From: Pectinophora gossypiella
Lineage: Eukaryota; Arthropoda; Insecta; Lepidoptera; Gelechiidae
Length of the DNA: 64,000 nucleotides
Reading direction: 5' to 3'
Assembly: GCF_024362695.1 (NCBI RefSeq)
Contig: NC_065404.1
Location: 10,518,604-10,582,603, forward strand
Part shown: in pieces, positions 35,464 to 47,347 of the stretch
Numbering within the stretch: the first letter of the stretch is position 1
Layout: each line of letters begins with the position of its first letter
Notes under the pieces: generated by a model
Databases searched by the model: none
What the model was told of the DNA's origin: nothing
What the model saw: the letters and a program-made list of their open reading frames with translations, nothing else
Program-made: the position numbers and the translations under genes

Positions 35464-38400
35464 TCAAAAGGTATTACATTTTGTTATTGTTAGATACAAT
35501 ACTAATTTCTTTTTTAACACTTTGCATTTTGGCGTGTCTTCAGTAATTGACAACCGTCTTCTCTTCGGCGTGTTGCACTGGTATGCTAATGCTGGCGGCT
35601 CCACGAGCTCTTCAAGTTCGCAGTCGCGAAGCCGTTTATTTTTGTACACCTTTTTCGGTGTCAGTACTTTAAAAGTACCTGATGAACCTAAAACGAAAAA
35701 TAGTATGTATTAAATAATGTCGTGAATCTTATCTTCTTATCGTGGGTGGAATACCAGCCTCATCAACCCTAGTGTCAGGGTTATGATTGAGTCGCCAAAG
35801 GCCCCAAAAGATGAATGTAAAGCAAAGTTGTTGGAGATAACAATACCTAACATAAAGGAAGAAAAGGGCAATTATAACATTCATTAAAGTAGGTAGGTAA
35901 CTAACGTATTAACGTAGCCATTTTATAAATATTAAAATGTGTATGATAAGTGATTCCTAAAAGATAGACATAGGTAGGTACTTATAAAAAACCACAATAT
36001 ATTGTTTTGTTATATCTCAAAACCATTAGGCAGCTTTTTCGATGAAAGCTCCCACTAGTCTTGATTTTTTTCGGACATAGATTGAACATCAGCGCTCAAA
36101 AAGTGGGACGCAAAGTTACTGTTAATATAGCGACGTGACAGTATTTCTCCGCGGTGCGCGATTAGGCGCCGAACTGGCAACATGCGAAGTGCGTGGTAAA
36201 AAGTTGCAAATATAGAAGCTCAAAGAAAAAAATATGTAACACTTCTTGTAAGTCATGACATTGGTGCTAATTCCTGTAAACACATCTAACTTTATTTTAA
36301 GTTATATCTGTCATTATTATTTTTTTCTTTTGAGATAGCCGCCAACAAACAGACGAGCGAATGGCGTGGGAGCTTTGTTTTATAATATTATTATAATGAC
36401 AGATAGAATAAAAAAATAATAATGACAGATCTCTCAATGCGTCTTATCGGGGCTTCGGGGGATGCTAGGGCTGGTAGTTATTTCTGTCAGAGAATTAGCC
36501 TGGCGATTCAGAGGGGTAATGCTGCCAGCCTGTTGGGCACCTTGCCTCGATGTGACGCATTGGAGGAGGTGTTTTATTTATAGGGTGTGTTTGTTTTGTT
36601 TTTGTTTGAATAAATTGATTTTAATTATAATGACAGATATAACTTAAAATAAAATAAATAAAAATAATGATTAGATTACTGACGTGTTAAAGGCAACCAG
36701 ACGAGATATAGAATGTAAACAAAGTTTCAGAGGTTCAAAACATTTATATTTGAATAAATTATCATAAAGTTCGAATTTTAATCGCTGTCGTCTGTACTAG
36801 ACAAAGATGATTCGTCGGAAGAGTCCGAGTCAGCTGTGTTTATGATAAAACTATCTATCGTATTATCAATCATGTTGTCAATACTGTGTTTAAATCAACA
36901 ACTACTCATAATACCAGCAAAAATCAAAAATAAAAGTAACAGAAACGGAATAATAAGAACAAAAATCTAAGTAGGTAAATACGGGGACGAAAAAATATGT
37001 ATCACTTCGAACGCAATCCAAACAGAAATGAACATGTTCATAAAATGGCGGTCCAAATGTTGACAGCTGCAGTACCGACTGCTTTCCTGTACCTACCACG
37101 AAACACAACGACAGCTGTCGTTGACCAACTGACGCCATAACTGCGCGTACGAGTGATAAGGACAGAGATGATAATCCCTGGTTATCGCAATGTAACTCAG
37201 TAATGGTCCGTTTGTTTACGTTTTTGATCTCGTCTGGTTGGCCTTACTTTACGTACCTATATGATTTTAGGTAGCTACGCTGCGGTATAGGTTTTGCGTG
37301 AAAGAGCCACAAACATAGTAGGTACCTACCTACTTAAGTAAGTGGAATGATAAGGCTTTATTACCTACATTAACTCGATTCATCTGCCACACACGATGCG
37401 TCTGGTCATCGTGTGTACCAATGTAACCTACCTACCTATAAAATGTATGACGAAATCGTGGGTCGCCCACTAATGAACTGTTTATTATAACACTGCCCGA
37501 TCCTGATGCCCGAGCCCGCGATCTCGACGCATCGCGTTTGGGTAGTTTAATAACCGCTATAATACATATATACCTATAAGCCCTGTAAGCGCGGTGCACT
37601 GTTTTGTACAAGATTGTAAACAACTACGTCTCAATTCCGTGTGTCGAGCAACTATAGACTTTATGTCATTATAAAGATAAGATCCATTCTAGCTTGTTGC
37701 GTTGCGCGAAGTCACGTGTTATTACGATTGTAGGTAAGTAGGTAGGCAGGTACCTACCTACTGGCTGAGTCGCGCAAACGCAAATGATAGGTACGTACGA
37801 TGCGATGCGATGCGTAGTAGGTACCTAGGTATGTAGGTAAATCTGCCTGTATGTTTGTTACCCCTTCAGGCTTTAACAACTGGTTACGTTATGGTAGGTT
37901 ACATTACCTACCATCTACGACAATCGCCGTCTGCGTAAAGTTGAAAGCGAAAAGCTACTTTTCTACCTATAGCTACCTAACTTACCTAGGTAGATACTTA
38001 CCTATTAAGGTATTATAAACTGCTTATATACGTCCCACTGCTGGGCACAGGCCTCCCCTCAATCAACCGGAGGGGGTATGGAGCATATTCCACCACGTTG
38101 CTCCACTGCGGGTTGGTGGAGGTGTTTTTACGGCTAATAGCCGGGACCAACGGCTTAACGTGCCTTCCGAAGCACGGAATCATCTTACTTTTTCGGACAA
38201 TCAGGTGATTCAATCCTGAAAAGTCCTTACCAAACAAAGGACAGTCTCACAAAGTGATTTCGACAATGTCCCCATCGGGAATCGAACCCGGACCTCCAGA
38301 TCTTGAGCCTATCGCTCTAACCACTAGACCACGGAGGCTGTCAATTTGTCATTAAGGTATTAAGTAGGTATTATAGATAGTAGGTAGGTATCTTGGTATA

Positions 38401-40744
38401 GGTACAATAAAGTAATATTTTACGTCTTTAATTATTTTAAACCCTACAATTTATGTTAATACGGCTTTATTATAGTTTAGTTACTGAAAATGGTTCGGAA
38501 TCGAGACGTCTATAGGCACCTATCGAACCTATCTATCATCACAGCCCGGACACTTCATACAAACAACCTATCAACTTTAAACATTTAACTAGGTAGGTAG
38601 GTACCTACATTAACTTGTCTACATCTAAGTAGTAGGTAAGTTGTAATTAGCTAGGTACCTAACATTTCAAAAAAAACTCAAGGTCGGTAGGTATCATTCA
38701 TGTAGGTAATAACTCACTATCACTATACTAAAACCCAATATTATGTAGATATTCAAGCAATAGATAGGTACCTAACCTACAATAAAAATTTGATTGTATT
38801 TGTATTAATTCAGTGGTAGGTAAGTACCTACCTACCCAATTGTAGGTAATAACTTGACAAATTAATTGTGCTTACCTGGTGAGGAAGTGCTTGAGCGATT
38901 TTGAACGTCTTGAGTCTGATATGGTTCTGGAACTGCACTTCTCTGGAGTCTTTTTCTATGACCAGTCTCATTTCGTACATACTTTATATTGAAATGGTCA
39001 ATGCATAAATACCTTGACCGCAAATTTTCTGCAGGCAAGTGGGCAATGTTCATATTACCTACAAGAAAAGAATATAATTTTCAATAAAACATAAATAGCC
39101 TATAGATGTTCCACTGCTGGATCGCCTCTACCCTCAAATAACAGGAGGTAATCGTTTTGGTGGTAGCCCGGACCAACTATATAATTTCTGAAGCAAAGCT
39201 TACTCTTACTTTTTCGGACAATTAAGTGACTTAGTCCGCAATGTCATAACTAAACAAAGATTAATGGTTGGATCATGGTAGTGGTTCCCTGGAAGAAATT
39301 GCTTAAACAGGCCTCCCATGTGTACTGTAGTAGGTATGTTGCATAAATTTTTGTATGTTCTAACTGTTTGTGATCATTAAAAATATTTGATTTGTGATGA
39401 ATAATCTCACAAAGTAATTTTGATAATATCAGAAACAGTACCCGGACCTCCAGATCATAAGCCTAATGTTCTAATCAATAATACACAGAGGCAGAATCTA
39501 CTAAAACAGCAACTTTTGACATGTCTTATTAAGTTCTTGTAGGTACCTACCTATACATAATGTATGTATAGATTGTTACCTGCTGAAAGGTGGTCAGGTG
39601 TGAGCGAGACCAAGATACTAGGTATACCTCATTTGGGTTCCTGGCTTCTGTACACAGTCCCGATGTGTGAAATTGGTACAAAACTGTAGGTTTGGTAGAT
39701 AGTAGTTTCTTAGGTATCTATTAAGACTGTATAAGAAGAAATAAATTAATGTTTTATTTTTATTTATTTTCATCTTAAATTAAAAGTAAATGTGTAAGTA
39801 GATATCTGGGGGGCCAAAATGGCTACATCAAAGCAATTCATCTAAGAAAGCAATATTGCTATTTGACATTTGTTTGCATCGCACACTTACTTTTATATGC
39901 ACAAATGTGAAACTGCAATATTGCTTTCTTAGATGAATTGCTTCGATGTGGCTATTTTAACCGCCCTGGTCTATAAAATGTTCAATAAAACAGTCCAAAA
40001 TTCAGCAATAATTATGTACTTGATTGACTTTTTTTAACTTTTGTCCCTTTTATTCCACAGTTCACTTGGAAATATAAATCCATCGCATACAGTATTGGTA
40101 TATAGTAGGTACTTTACAAGTTTTTGACTATTCCAGTGCTTTAGTAGTTATAGCAATTGGTTCAGAATCTGGAGGCCCTGAGTTCCCAGTAAGAATATGT
40201 TAAAAATCACTAATTATGATTTTCAAGTTTGATTAGTATATCTATATGCCATGCTAAATTACCCAATTGTACAAAAGTTAATTTAATAATTCCAAATTGA
40301 CATTGAGCACAATACCTAATTATATTATGTTCTTCAGACAGAAAAAACTGTTCTACTACTCTAAACTGTTGATCTCAGCTTGAGTTTAAGTATTACATTA
40401 ATTATGGTAAACTAAATGATAAATGGTGACAAATGATAAACCGATTAGGTACCAAAATAATAGTCTAGCAAGTAGGGGGAGTGGCAATAACTTTCCCACC
40501 ATGTTAATTAGGTATTTCTTTTTATTTTATTCCAGTTTTGATTGTCATTGATTCTATCAAATTGTTTGTTTGATAACTTTTTGCAGTTTAATATTAAAAA
40601 TAAATAAAAGTAAACATTTAACTACTTACCGCAATTCTCAAGCCATACTTTTAGGCGGTTGACGTCATCCCACGGAAAACGGAACATTGACTTCTGTTCC
40701 GAAGAATTTGTACAATTATAATAAGAACAATTGTGTGCAGTCAT
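35464..40744 (-). CDS. THAP-domain protein gene, left copy (3 exons, 173 aa)
   Basis: Mirror of the gene at 47348-52627; exons 40744-40630, 39058-38876 and 35687-35464. The encoded protein appears identical. See the right copy for domain detail. Transcription runs outward from the spacer side of E, and the start codon lies about 760 bp inside the inner end. The two introns hold nearly all the nested repeats of the unit. Confidence 0.75.
36291..36654. mobile_element. MITE with ~28-bp inverted ends, E left
   Basis: Ends ATTTTAAGTTATATCTGTCA and its inverse face each other. The interior was later hit by a LINE tail (36437-36629) bounded by the 12-bp duplication ATAATGACAGAT. Confidence 0.75.
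36437..36583 (+). mobile_element. LINE C-terminal tail nested in a MITE, E left
   Basis: Forty-eight codons reading MRLIGASGDARAGSYF ... SLAIQRGNAASLLGTLP ... EEVFYL and a stop, a recurring C-terminus of insect non-LTR elements, followed by an A/T-rich 3' UTR with AATAAA-like ATAAATTG. It is flanked by ATAATGACAGAT on both sides (target duplication). Confidence 0.65.
36689..37245. mobile_element. TIR element (~557 bp) in E left
   Basis: About 35-bp inverted ends sharing CAACCAGACGAGAT and GTAAACAAA. The interior has an open frame (37138-36902) without known domain. It lies in THAP intron 2. Confidence 0.65.
38016..38350 (-). mobile_element. tRNA-derived SINE in E left
   Basis: Mirror of 49741-50075; see there for the pol III boxes and target duplication. 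It lies in THAP intron 2. Confidence 0.85.
39095..39494 (-). mobile_element. Degraded SINE split by a LINE tail, E left
   Basis: Both ends match the SINE at 38016-38350 (tail-side TTCCACTGCTGGATCGCC, head-side GTACCCGGACCTCCAGATC). The middle (about 39268-39400) is foreign: it contains CCTGGAAGAAATTGCTTAAA, like the CR1-type 3' end at 56276-56480. It lies in THAP intron 1. Confidence 0.65.
39808..39967. repeat. Long hairpin (~65-bp stem) in E left
   Basis: The arms share GCAATTCATCTAAGAAAGCA and ATATTGC and extend through GGCTACATC/GATGTGGC and ACATTTGT/ACAAATGT, with only scattered mismatches and a loop of about 25 bases. It could be a palindromic MITE. If transcribed as part of THAP intron 1 it would form long double-stranded RNA. 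Confidence 0.8.
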
Positions 40745-40908
40745 TTTTTATAACCACTGTTCCTGTGCCGCTACGTGAAAGCAGGTTTCATGAAGCCAAA
40801 TCAAAGTCCGATTTCAGTCCAGGGTCAGTTTGTAAACCACAATACACAAACAAAACGTAGAAGGCGCGTTCGACTCGTAATTCAAACGAAAACAAACATT
40901 TTCAAACA

Positions 40909-40931
40909 TAGGTAGGTTACTAACCTACCTA
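40909..40931. promoter_or_regulatory. Palindrome upstream of THAP gene, left copy
   Basis: Eleven-base arms TAGGTAGGTTA / TAACCTACCTA around one central base, about 165 bp before the start codon. It could be a dimer binding site; this is inference from symmetry and position. Confidence 0.35.
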
Positions 40932-41505
40932 CGTTATTTGAAAGTTGCGTTTTTTTTGTTCTCAAATTTAGTTTTAAATGATATTTATAGGTGGTTATAT
41001 TTTTTTTTTAAATTTGATATTGTATCTCCCATAATTTATGAGAATTACAACTAAACATTTAATTAATTCAATAAAATGTATTTTGCAAATAAACACAAAC
41101 TTTTAAAAACGTAATATTTTATTATCTGTGGCAAAGCTAGATCGATGTTGCAATAATTAACGATAGATGGCGCAACTTTAAGCGAGCTTCTTACACATAA
41201 TATAGATGGCGTTAATAAAAACAAGAACGTTCAACCCCTCAACAAGCTCCATACTCGACGTAGTTCCGACGTAAATCCGCTAGAGTAACCACTAAATTTA
41301 AAAATATAAAAATCTCCATTAAATGCCAATATCTTTGATTAACTTTTGGTTGGAGTATAACTTTTAAATTATAAAACATAATTTTAGTGCCTATTTATCG
41401 ATTATTGGCTTTTAAAGAAATTTTAATTACAAATCGATACTATTAGCGTCATCTATTGAAATTTTTTTGAACAATGTTTCCTAATGTTCGCGATGAGAAC
41501 CCATG

Positions 41506-44500
41506 ATAATAATAAGTCTTTGTGAACATTGTCTCGCTTTGGCCATTGATATTATAAACACCTTCTCTTTCGTTGTCGACCCAAAAATTGTGGAAATGAG
41601 TATTAAAGGGATAATTTATTCCAAAGTTAAGAAAGTCACTGGAGGCTGTTCAAAGCTATTATGCCATTTTAGGGATCGTAATTTGGAAAACTAAATTATT
41701 GGTTGAAGACCGGCTCGTGTAAACAGTTACGTAGAAAGATAACAAGTTAAAATTTTGAATATAATATAAATTGAGATAGCAGTCACGGTAATTGAAACTA
41801 CAATTTAGTACTACAACATGTGTTGTGAGGAGAGAATGTGGTTGTTTACAAAATATTAGCGCGGGATGACGCGCTGGCTCGGCCGCTGCACACGCCTGCA
41901 TTCCTCGCATGCTTTTGCATTTTTCTACTTACTATTTACAAACATAACTCCAACGCAAATATTTCTTCTCTCTACGTTCTATGTATTACCTGCAAATGTT
42001 TGTTTGTTTTGAACCGTATCATCTTCTCGACTGAAGAATGTGTTTAAAAATGTTAAATGCAGTTGAAGCCACCACTTTATGAAAATAGCACCGTATTTAT
42101 TTTTCATGCGACGGATTTTGGAGTTCCACTCGGCTTTCTTCGTCTTTCTCTGTTGGTAAAACAGAGCTTATCTGAATAGTTCCCCCGAAGTTACCACAAC
42201 AAATTATTATACGTAATAATATTCTGCAGAGTACGTACAATGTCCTCTTGACGACAAGGTTCGCATTATCAACATAATGTTTGCACAGGTGCTATGCAAA
42301 CTGAGCGCTTACAGACAGATCGGGTCAAGCGGATCGTGTGGGGTTCATCCTTGGAAGGGTCCAGCCGTCCTCGCTGATATGAAAATATCAGAAATCTTTT
42401 GGGCAATTTTGTCCCAGGTTTTACTAGTACGGGAATGTAACCCTTCTTCGACTGTGCTGGAGGCTCGCGCGAGTGTTTGCCTCGCAAACAGCGCTGCACT
42501 CGAGCTCGCGGCAAATATCGCTCGAGTAGCACTCACCTGCGATACCGCGCGGCCCTGCTTCAGATTTGCTTACATCTCTACGTCAAATACTTACTGTGTT
42601 ATTACAAATACCTGAAACATTTTTATTTTCAGACAATTAAAAAAAAACCGCATGCATTATACAAGAAACGTCAATGTTCTATAAAACGTTACTTTGGTCC
42701 TAGATGAGGTTAAGGCGTGAGTCAACTTACAGTATTACGAAGTAATTGGTCTAAGTTTTTATTGAAAGAAGTTTTAAATTTTACTGTATCTTGACGGCTT
42801 GTCATTACGTTTGACTGTGATTCGATTATAACTATCTGATCATAATCTCTATCTATAGACTGTGAACGAGCATCTAGTATTGTTCCATTAACCCATATGA
42901 AGAGATAACGGTTTGGTAGCAGAACTTAGGTACAATGTGAATTATATAATAATATTTTGTGGTCAGTCAGTGCAATGGGTCGCCCTCAAGCACGTTACCA
43001 ATCCGAAGCGCACGGGTGCACGACGTGGCCGCCAGGTGTGATTAAATATGAGACAACCCCTCTCTAAGCCGAAATGCTCGCAGAAGGCTTGTTCCCGATT
43101 CGCATAAGTCGTAAGTCTGCTCCAACTGAAATTTGGGTTCCACTCGCCTCTAGATCACATCTTGCTGTTTATTGATTCGGCATAGTCTAATGCGGCTTTT
43201 GTCATCCACTAAGCCGTAAATCTATTGAATCTACCAAGAGATCTTTGTTAAAAGTTTATTCAGGCGCTTCCAGAAACGGTCGTCAATAAATTTCGAAATG
43301 AAAATATTTTCAGATATTTGGGAAGTGGTACGCCACTGTTGGCTGAGATAAAGGGCTTTACGCGTTACGTTCTCTTGTTAGCTTTTATTGTTTGTGTGCA
43401 ATAGACGTAATTGTTTATGTGCGCAAAAAATATAGCACGTGGGGTCCATTACTGGGATTAGCTTTATGGATGATATAAAAAACACATAAATGAGGTAGTG
43501 ATAGATTTTGTAGCAAATATATTTTTATTTTTACGGTTTAGGCTTCAGCTTATTTCACGCGATGATAAGAAAGGGCACATAGATTTATGGTTTCACGTAA
43601 ACGAACTCATTGATTCAGACTTTCCCATAAAACAAGATTGCTATTGCGTCCCGAGCACAGGTCGCATCTAATACATATCATTCCAATCAGTTCATGTGAA
43701 TATTCTTACAATTTACGATTCATTGAATATAGACACTAAATTATTTTAAGGGTCGTGAAAGAATGAAATAAGAAAGCAGTAAAAGGAAAACCAATAAAAG
43801 TTGTTTTATTGCCGACGGCCGAAACACCTGCCACATAATGAGTTTTTAGTTATTTCGGGCTTTTGTTGAAAAGAAAAATATTTAACACTCTGAATGGATT
43901 GTTCGATTATGCAAAATTAATCGGTTTTTCTAACGACGACTTAGAAAAGTTCTTTGCATTTTTAACTACATATAATGAGCAGGCAATCATGCTGAGTAAT
44001 GAAGAGAATTAAATTGGGAGCAATGGACTATGAATTTATTGAATAGGTACATTTCCAAACCAATAACTTCGAGAGAAAGAAATTAGAAAATATTATGAAA
44101 ATATTGCATGGTGGATTAAAGTTATGGGCGATAGACTTATCCCTTGTCACCGTGTTATATCATATCTTTCTTAGGACTTCGTGTCAACAGTGGCTGCAAG
44201 TTGTCTTTGATAACTTGTTGTTTTGCCCACTCCATTAGGCAATTAAATAAAAAAAAAAAAAATTTTATTTCAGACAGATGCCCATATTTGTTAGTATTAC
44301 AAAAACTTAAAAACTATGTTAGTAGTGACAAAACAAAATAATGCCAAATGACAAAATATTGAACGCGCATATTGGAAAAACTGATGCTTTATTTTCATTT
44401 ACTTTTCGGAGTCACTTTATGTTGTTTATGTTAATGCTAAGATCGGATATGTCAGTCACATGAGAGCACACGAACGACGCTCTCATTAGTTGTCGAGTCG

Positions 44501-46171
44501 CTGTGGCCGAATACGGTCAGGAAGGATTATTATTATTATGTTCTAGGGAAACAACGGTGATATTTTTAAGCTAACCGTGCTTACTAGCAAATATGACGGA
44601 ATTATTCAAATGTGGAAATGCAAAGGTTTCAGCACATGTGTTGGAATATTTCAATTTTATGAAAGCTGCTCGTGACAAATTCTCTAAATGAAATAATAAG
44701 AGGTAGAAGCGTCAAAGAGGTTTTCGACAAAAGGATGAAACAGGTGTTCAGCTGAAAAACGCGTTTCGAGAGACACTTTTCCTGTTGAGTATGTTATTGA
44801 CGTTACTCGATAAGTAAGAGAGCTTCTAAGAACAGGTAGGATCTAGTACAAACAAGGTATGTATCCAGTAGTAGACAATTAGGGGCTGAAAAGATGATCA
44901 TGATTGGCGAAATATTTAATTTAAGTAAGTATATTTCTTGAGATAAAATTGATGTACAAATAGTATATAATTTCTGGAAATATGATTTTTAGGAACCACA
45001 TAATGGTTTTTAAAAATCTTTCAAATTATATCTATGGCAATTGTTTAGATAAACAGTTTGCTTTCACTTATGTAGTTTATTATATTTCGCAGCCATCAAT
45101 ATTAATTAAATTAAAATACCTACCCTGTGTTATCCGGACTACATTATTTTATTTTTGTCTCTTTGTTGTCTCCTTTCATTAAAATCTGATAGATAATTTC
45201 GGAGCTACGTTGCATGGTGCGGTTACATGGTACATGTTTAAATTCATATATTTGTTAAAACTGGTACAAGATGGATAAAGTGCAGTATTTAAGAAAGTAC
45301 CTACTTAGTTCCATAAAGAAGACTCCGACGCTAAGTACTGGTTTAGACGTGTGCTGGAGATATAGGTTTTGCTTGAGTCTTTTTAGCACCTTTGTCTTCC
45401 AGTTGGTTGATTTTTAAATTGAAAATGTGTAGAAGCAATGTGAAATAGGAAAGCCTTTCACTGCCTGCGTAAAAATTATGGATGATGGGGGAGGCTCGTT
45501 GCAGCGTAATGACTATTGTAGCTTGTGACGGCCGCCATGTGATCTGATCTCTGGGATAAACTCAAATGAATCTGGCCGCGACGCGTACTGAAGCCGAGCG
45601 AGAATATTAGTAGATTTCACTAAAACATATTGCTATGAATTTTAGTGCCTGCCACCATAAACTACATAACACAAACGGCCTTTACCAACCCACAACAGGA
45701 CTTCATGGATTAGCCGTTTGCTAGAATTTTCAAGATGAGCGAAGGTAACAGCTTTTTGTTGGCCATATCCAAGTTGTTTAACTTTGCCTGTGTTTAATTT
45801 AATCAAATGATAAAAAAGCTTCTTTCCACAATGCACTATTCCTGTCCCTAAAACCACAGCTCAAAAATAATACTAAGAAGAAAAGCAACTCTCTGTAAAA
45901 CATAACTTATTCAAATTATGTCAACGCTCTCTGACTTTCCTCCCTCTATTTGTAGTTTAGTCAAAGAGGCAGCTGCGGTCATTACCGTCTCAGTCTTTAT
46001 AATGTCACATATAGATGAGTCCGTCATTTGCTAAAAGCTCAGTTTGTATCTAAAATTCTGGTACTATTCCAAAAGCTTAGCTGTAAAGGCTTGCAGTACG
46101 GATGGTATATTTTTTTTACATTGCTCTGAAAAACTACACGTTTGTGAAGCACTCGCCGTGTAGTATAATAA
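41506..46171. other. Spacer between the two E copies
   Basis: Single-copy in this window. It starts with ATAATAA (41506-41512), the heptamer also found, inverted, just outside the far end of the right copy. No coding region supported. A GC-richer patch at 42430-42560 has overlapping open frames on both strands without recognisable domains. A10-plus tract at about 44250. Its junctions show that it is inverted relative to the outer flanks as they were when E inserted. Confidence 0.6.
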
Positions 46172-46585
46172 TACAGGGTGTCGTAATAAGGACATCGTAA
46201 CGACCATAATTCTGAGTTGATATAATAATAACACGAACCGGGGATTGTCTTTGGGTGCACTCCCATAGTGCATACAAGGATAATCGCCGGTTGGTGTCAT
46301 ATCACATCTAGATTAAACTGTCTTAAGGGGCCTCTACGTGTTGGCTCCGGCCCCACGCACGCCTTCCAAAACCGGGACTCCATAGTCCCGAGATATGGAA
46401 ATGACATACAATAATAATAAAAAAGTTTATTTAGGTAAAATCTACGACACACATATACATTTACAACATTAAAATATACACACATTATATTAATATTTAA
46501 TTGGAAAACAGAAAGGTATCAAGAAAAAAAAATCCACTTGATATTAACTCAGAATCATGGTCTGAATCATCCCCCTTAGTATTCG
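46172..46585. repeat. Palindromic element P1, twice interrupted
   Basis: The first arm (46172-46223, ACAGGGTG ... GAGTTGATAT) is followed by ~310 bp of foreign sequence with an A/T simple-tail look. Then the second arm runs 46534-46585 (CCACTTGATATTAACTCAGA ... AGTATTCG) and is cut at the E boundary. The missing terminal 23 bp plus the duplicated CGAATAC are at 32697-32726. Confidence 0.8.
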
Positions 46586-47160
46586 CATGGGTTCTCATCG
46601 CGAACATTAGGAAACATTGTTCAAAAAAATTTCAATAGATGACGCTAATAGTATCGATTTGTAATTAAAATTTCTTTAAAAGCCAATAATCGATAAATAG
46701 GCACTAAAATTATGTTTTATAATTTAAAAGTTATACTCCAACCAAAAGTTAATCAAAGATATTGGCATTTAATGGAGATTTTTATATTTTTAAATTTAGT
46801 GGTTACTCTAGCGGATTTACGTCGGAACTACGTCGAGTATGGAGCTTGTTGAGGGGTTGAACGTTCTTGTTTTTATTAACGCCATCTATATTATGTGTAA
46901 GAAGCTCGCTTAAAGTTGCGCCATCTATCGTTAATTATTGCAACATCGATCTAGCTTTGCCACAGATAATAAAATATTACGTTTTTAAAAGTTTGTGTTT
47001 ATTTGCAAAATACATTTTATTGAATTAATTAAATGTTTAGTTGTAATTCTCATAAATTATGGGAGATACAATATCAAATTTTAAAAAAAAATATAACCAC
47101 CTATAAATATCATTTAAAACTAAATTTGAGAACAAAAAAAAACGCAACTTTCAAATAACG

Positions 47161-47183
47161 TAGGTAGGTTAGTAACCTACCTA
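47161..47183. promoter_or_regulatory. Palindrome upstream of THAP gene, right copy
   Basis: Same 11-1-11 palindrome as in the left copy, ending 165 bp before the ATG at 47348. Confidence 0.35.
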
Positions 47184-47347
47184 TGTTTGAAAATGTTTGT
47201 TTTCGTTTGAATTACGAGTCGAACGCGCCTTCTACGTTTTGTTTGTGTATTGTGGTTTACAAACTGACCCTGGACTGAAATCGGACTTTGATTTGGCTTC
47301 ATGAAACCTGCTTTCACGTAGCGGCACAGGAACAGTGGTTATAAAAA

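Larger units (their letters stand above)
32727..41505 (+). mobile_element. Unit E, left copy (8779 bp, gene-bearing)
   Basis: Identical in length and nearly identical in sequence to the complement of 46586-55364. Differences noticed: one T/A change near 41000, and one-base differences in a T tract near 40950 and an A tract near 38682. It begins CACAGATCATATAATAC and ends GATGAGAACCCATG, so the termini are CA...TG, with no long terminal inverted repeats. It is flanked by CGAATAC on the left and ATAATAA on the right. It carries a microprotein gene (+) and a THAP-domain gene (-), and nested SINEs, LINE tails and MITEs. Mobility is inferred from the exact ends and target duplications; no complete transposase is visible. 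Confidence 0.8.

Noticed and set aside
32727..41505. Unit E as a complete P-element
   Set aside because: It has a THAP domain but no visible catalytic region, no 31-bp-type terminal inverted repeats, and a 7-bp rather than 8-bp duplication.
32727..41505. Unit E as a retrotransposon or processed copy
   Set aside because: Introns are retained, there is no terminal tail, and no LTRs are present.
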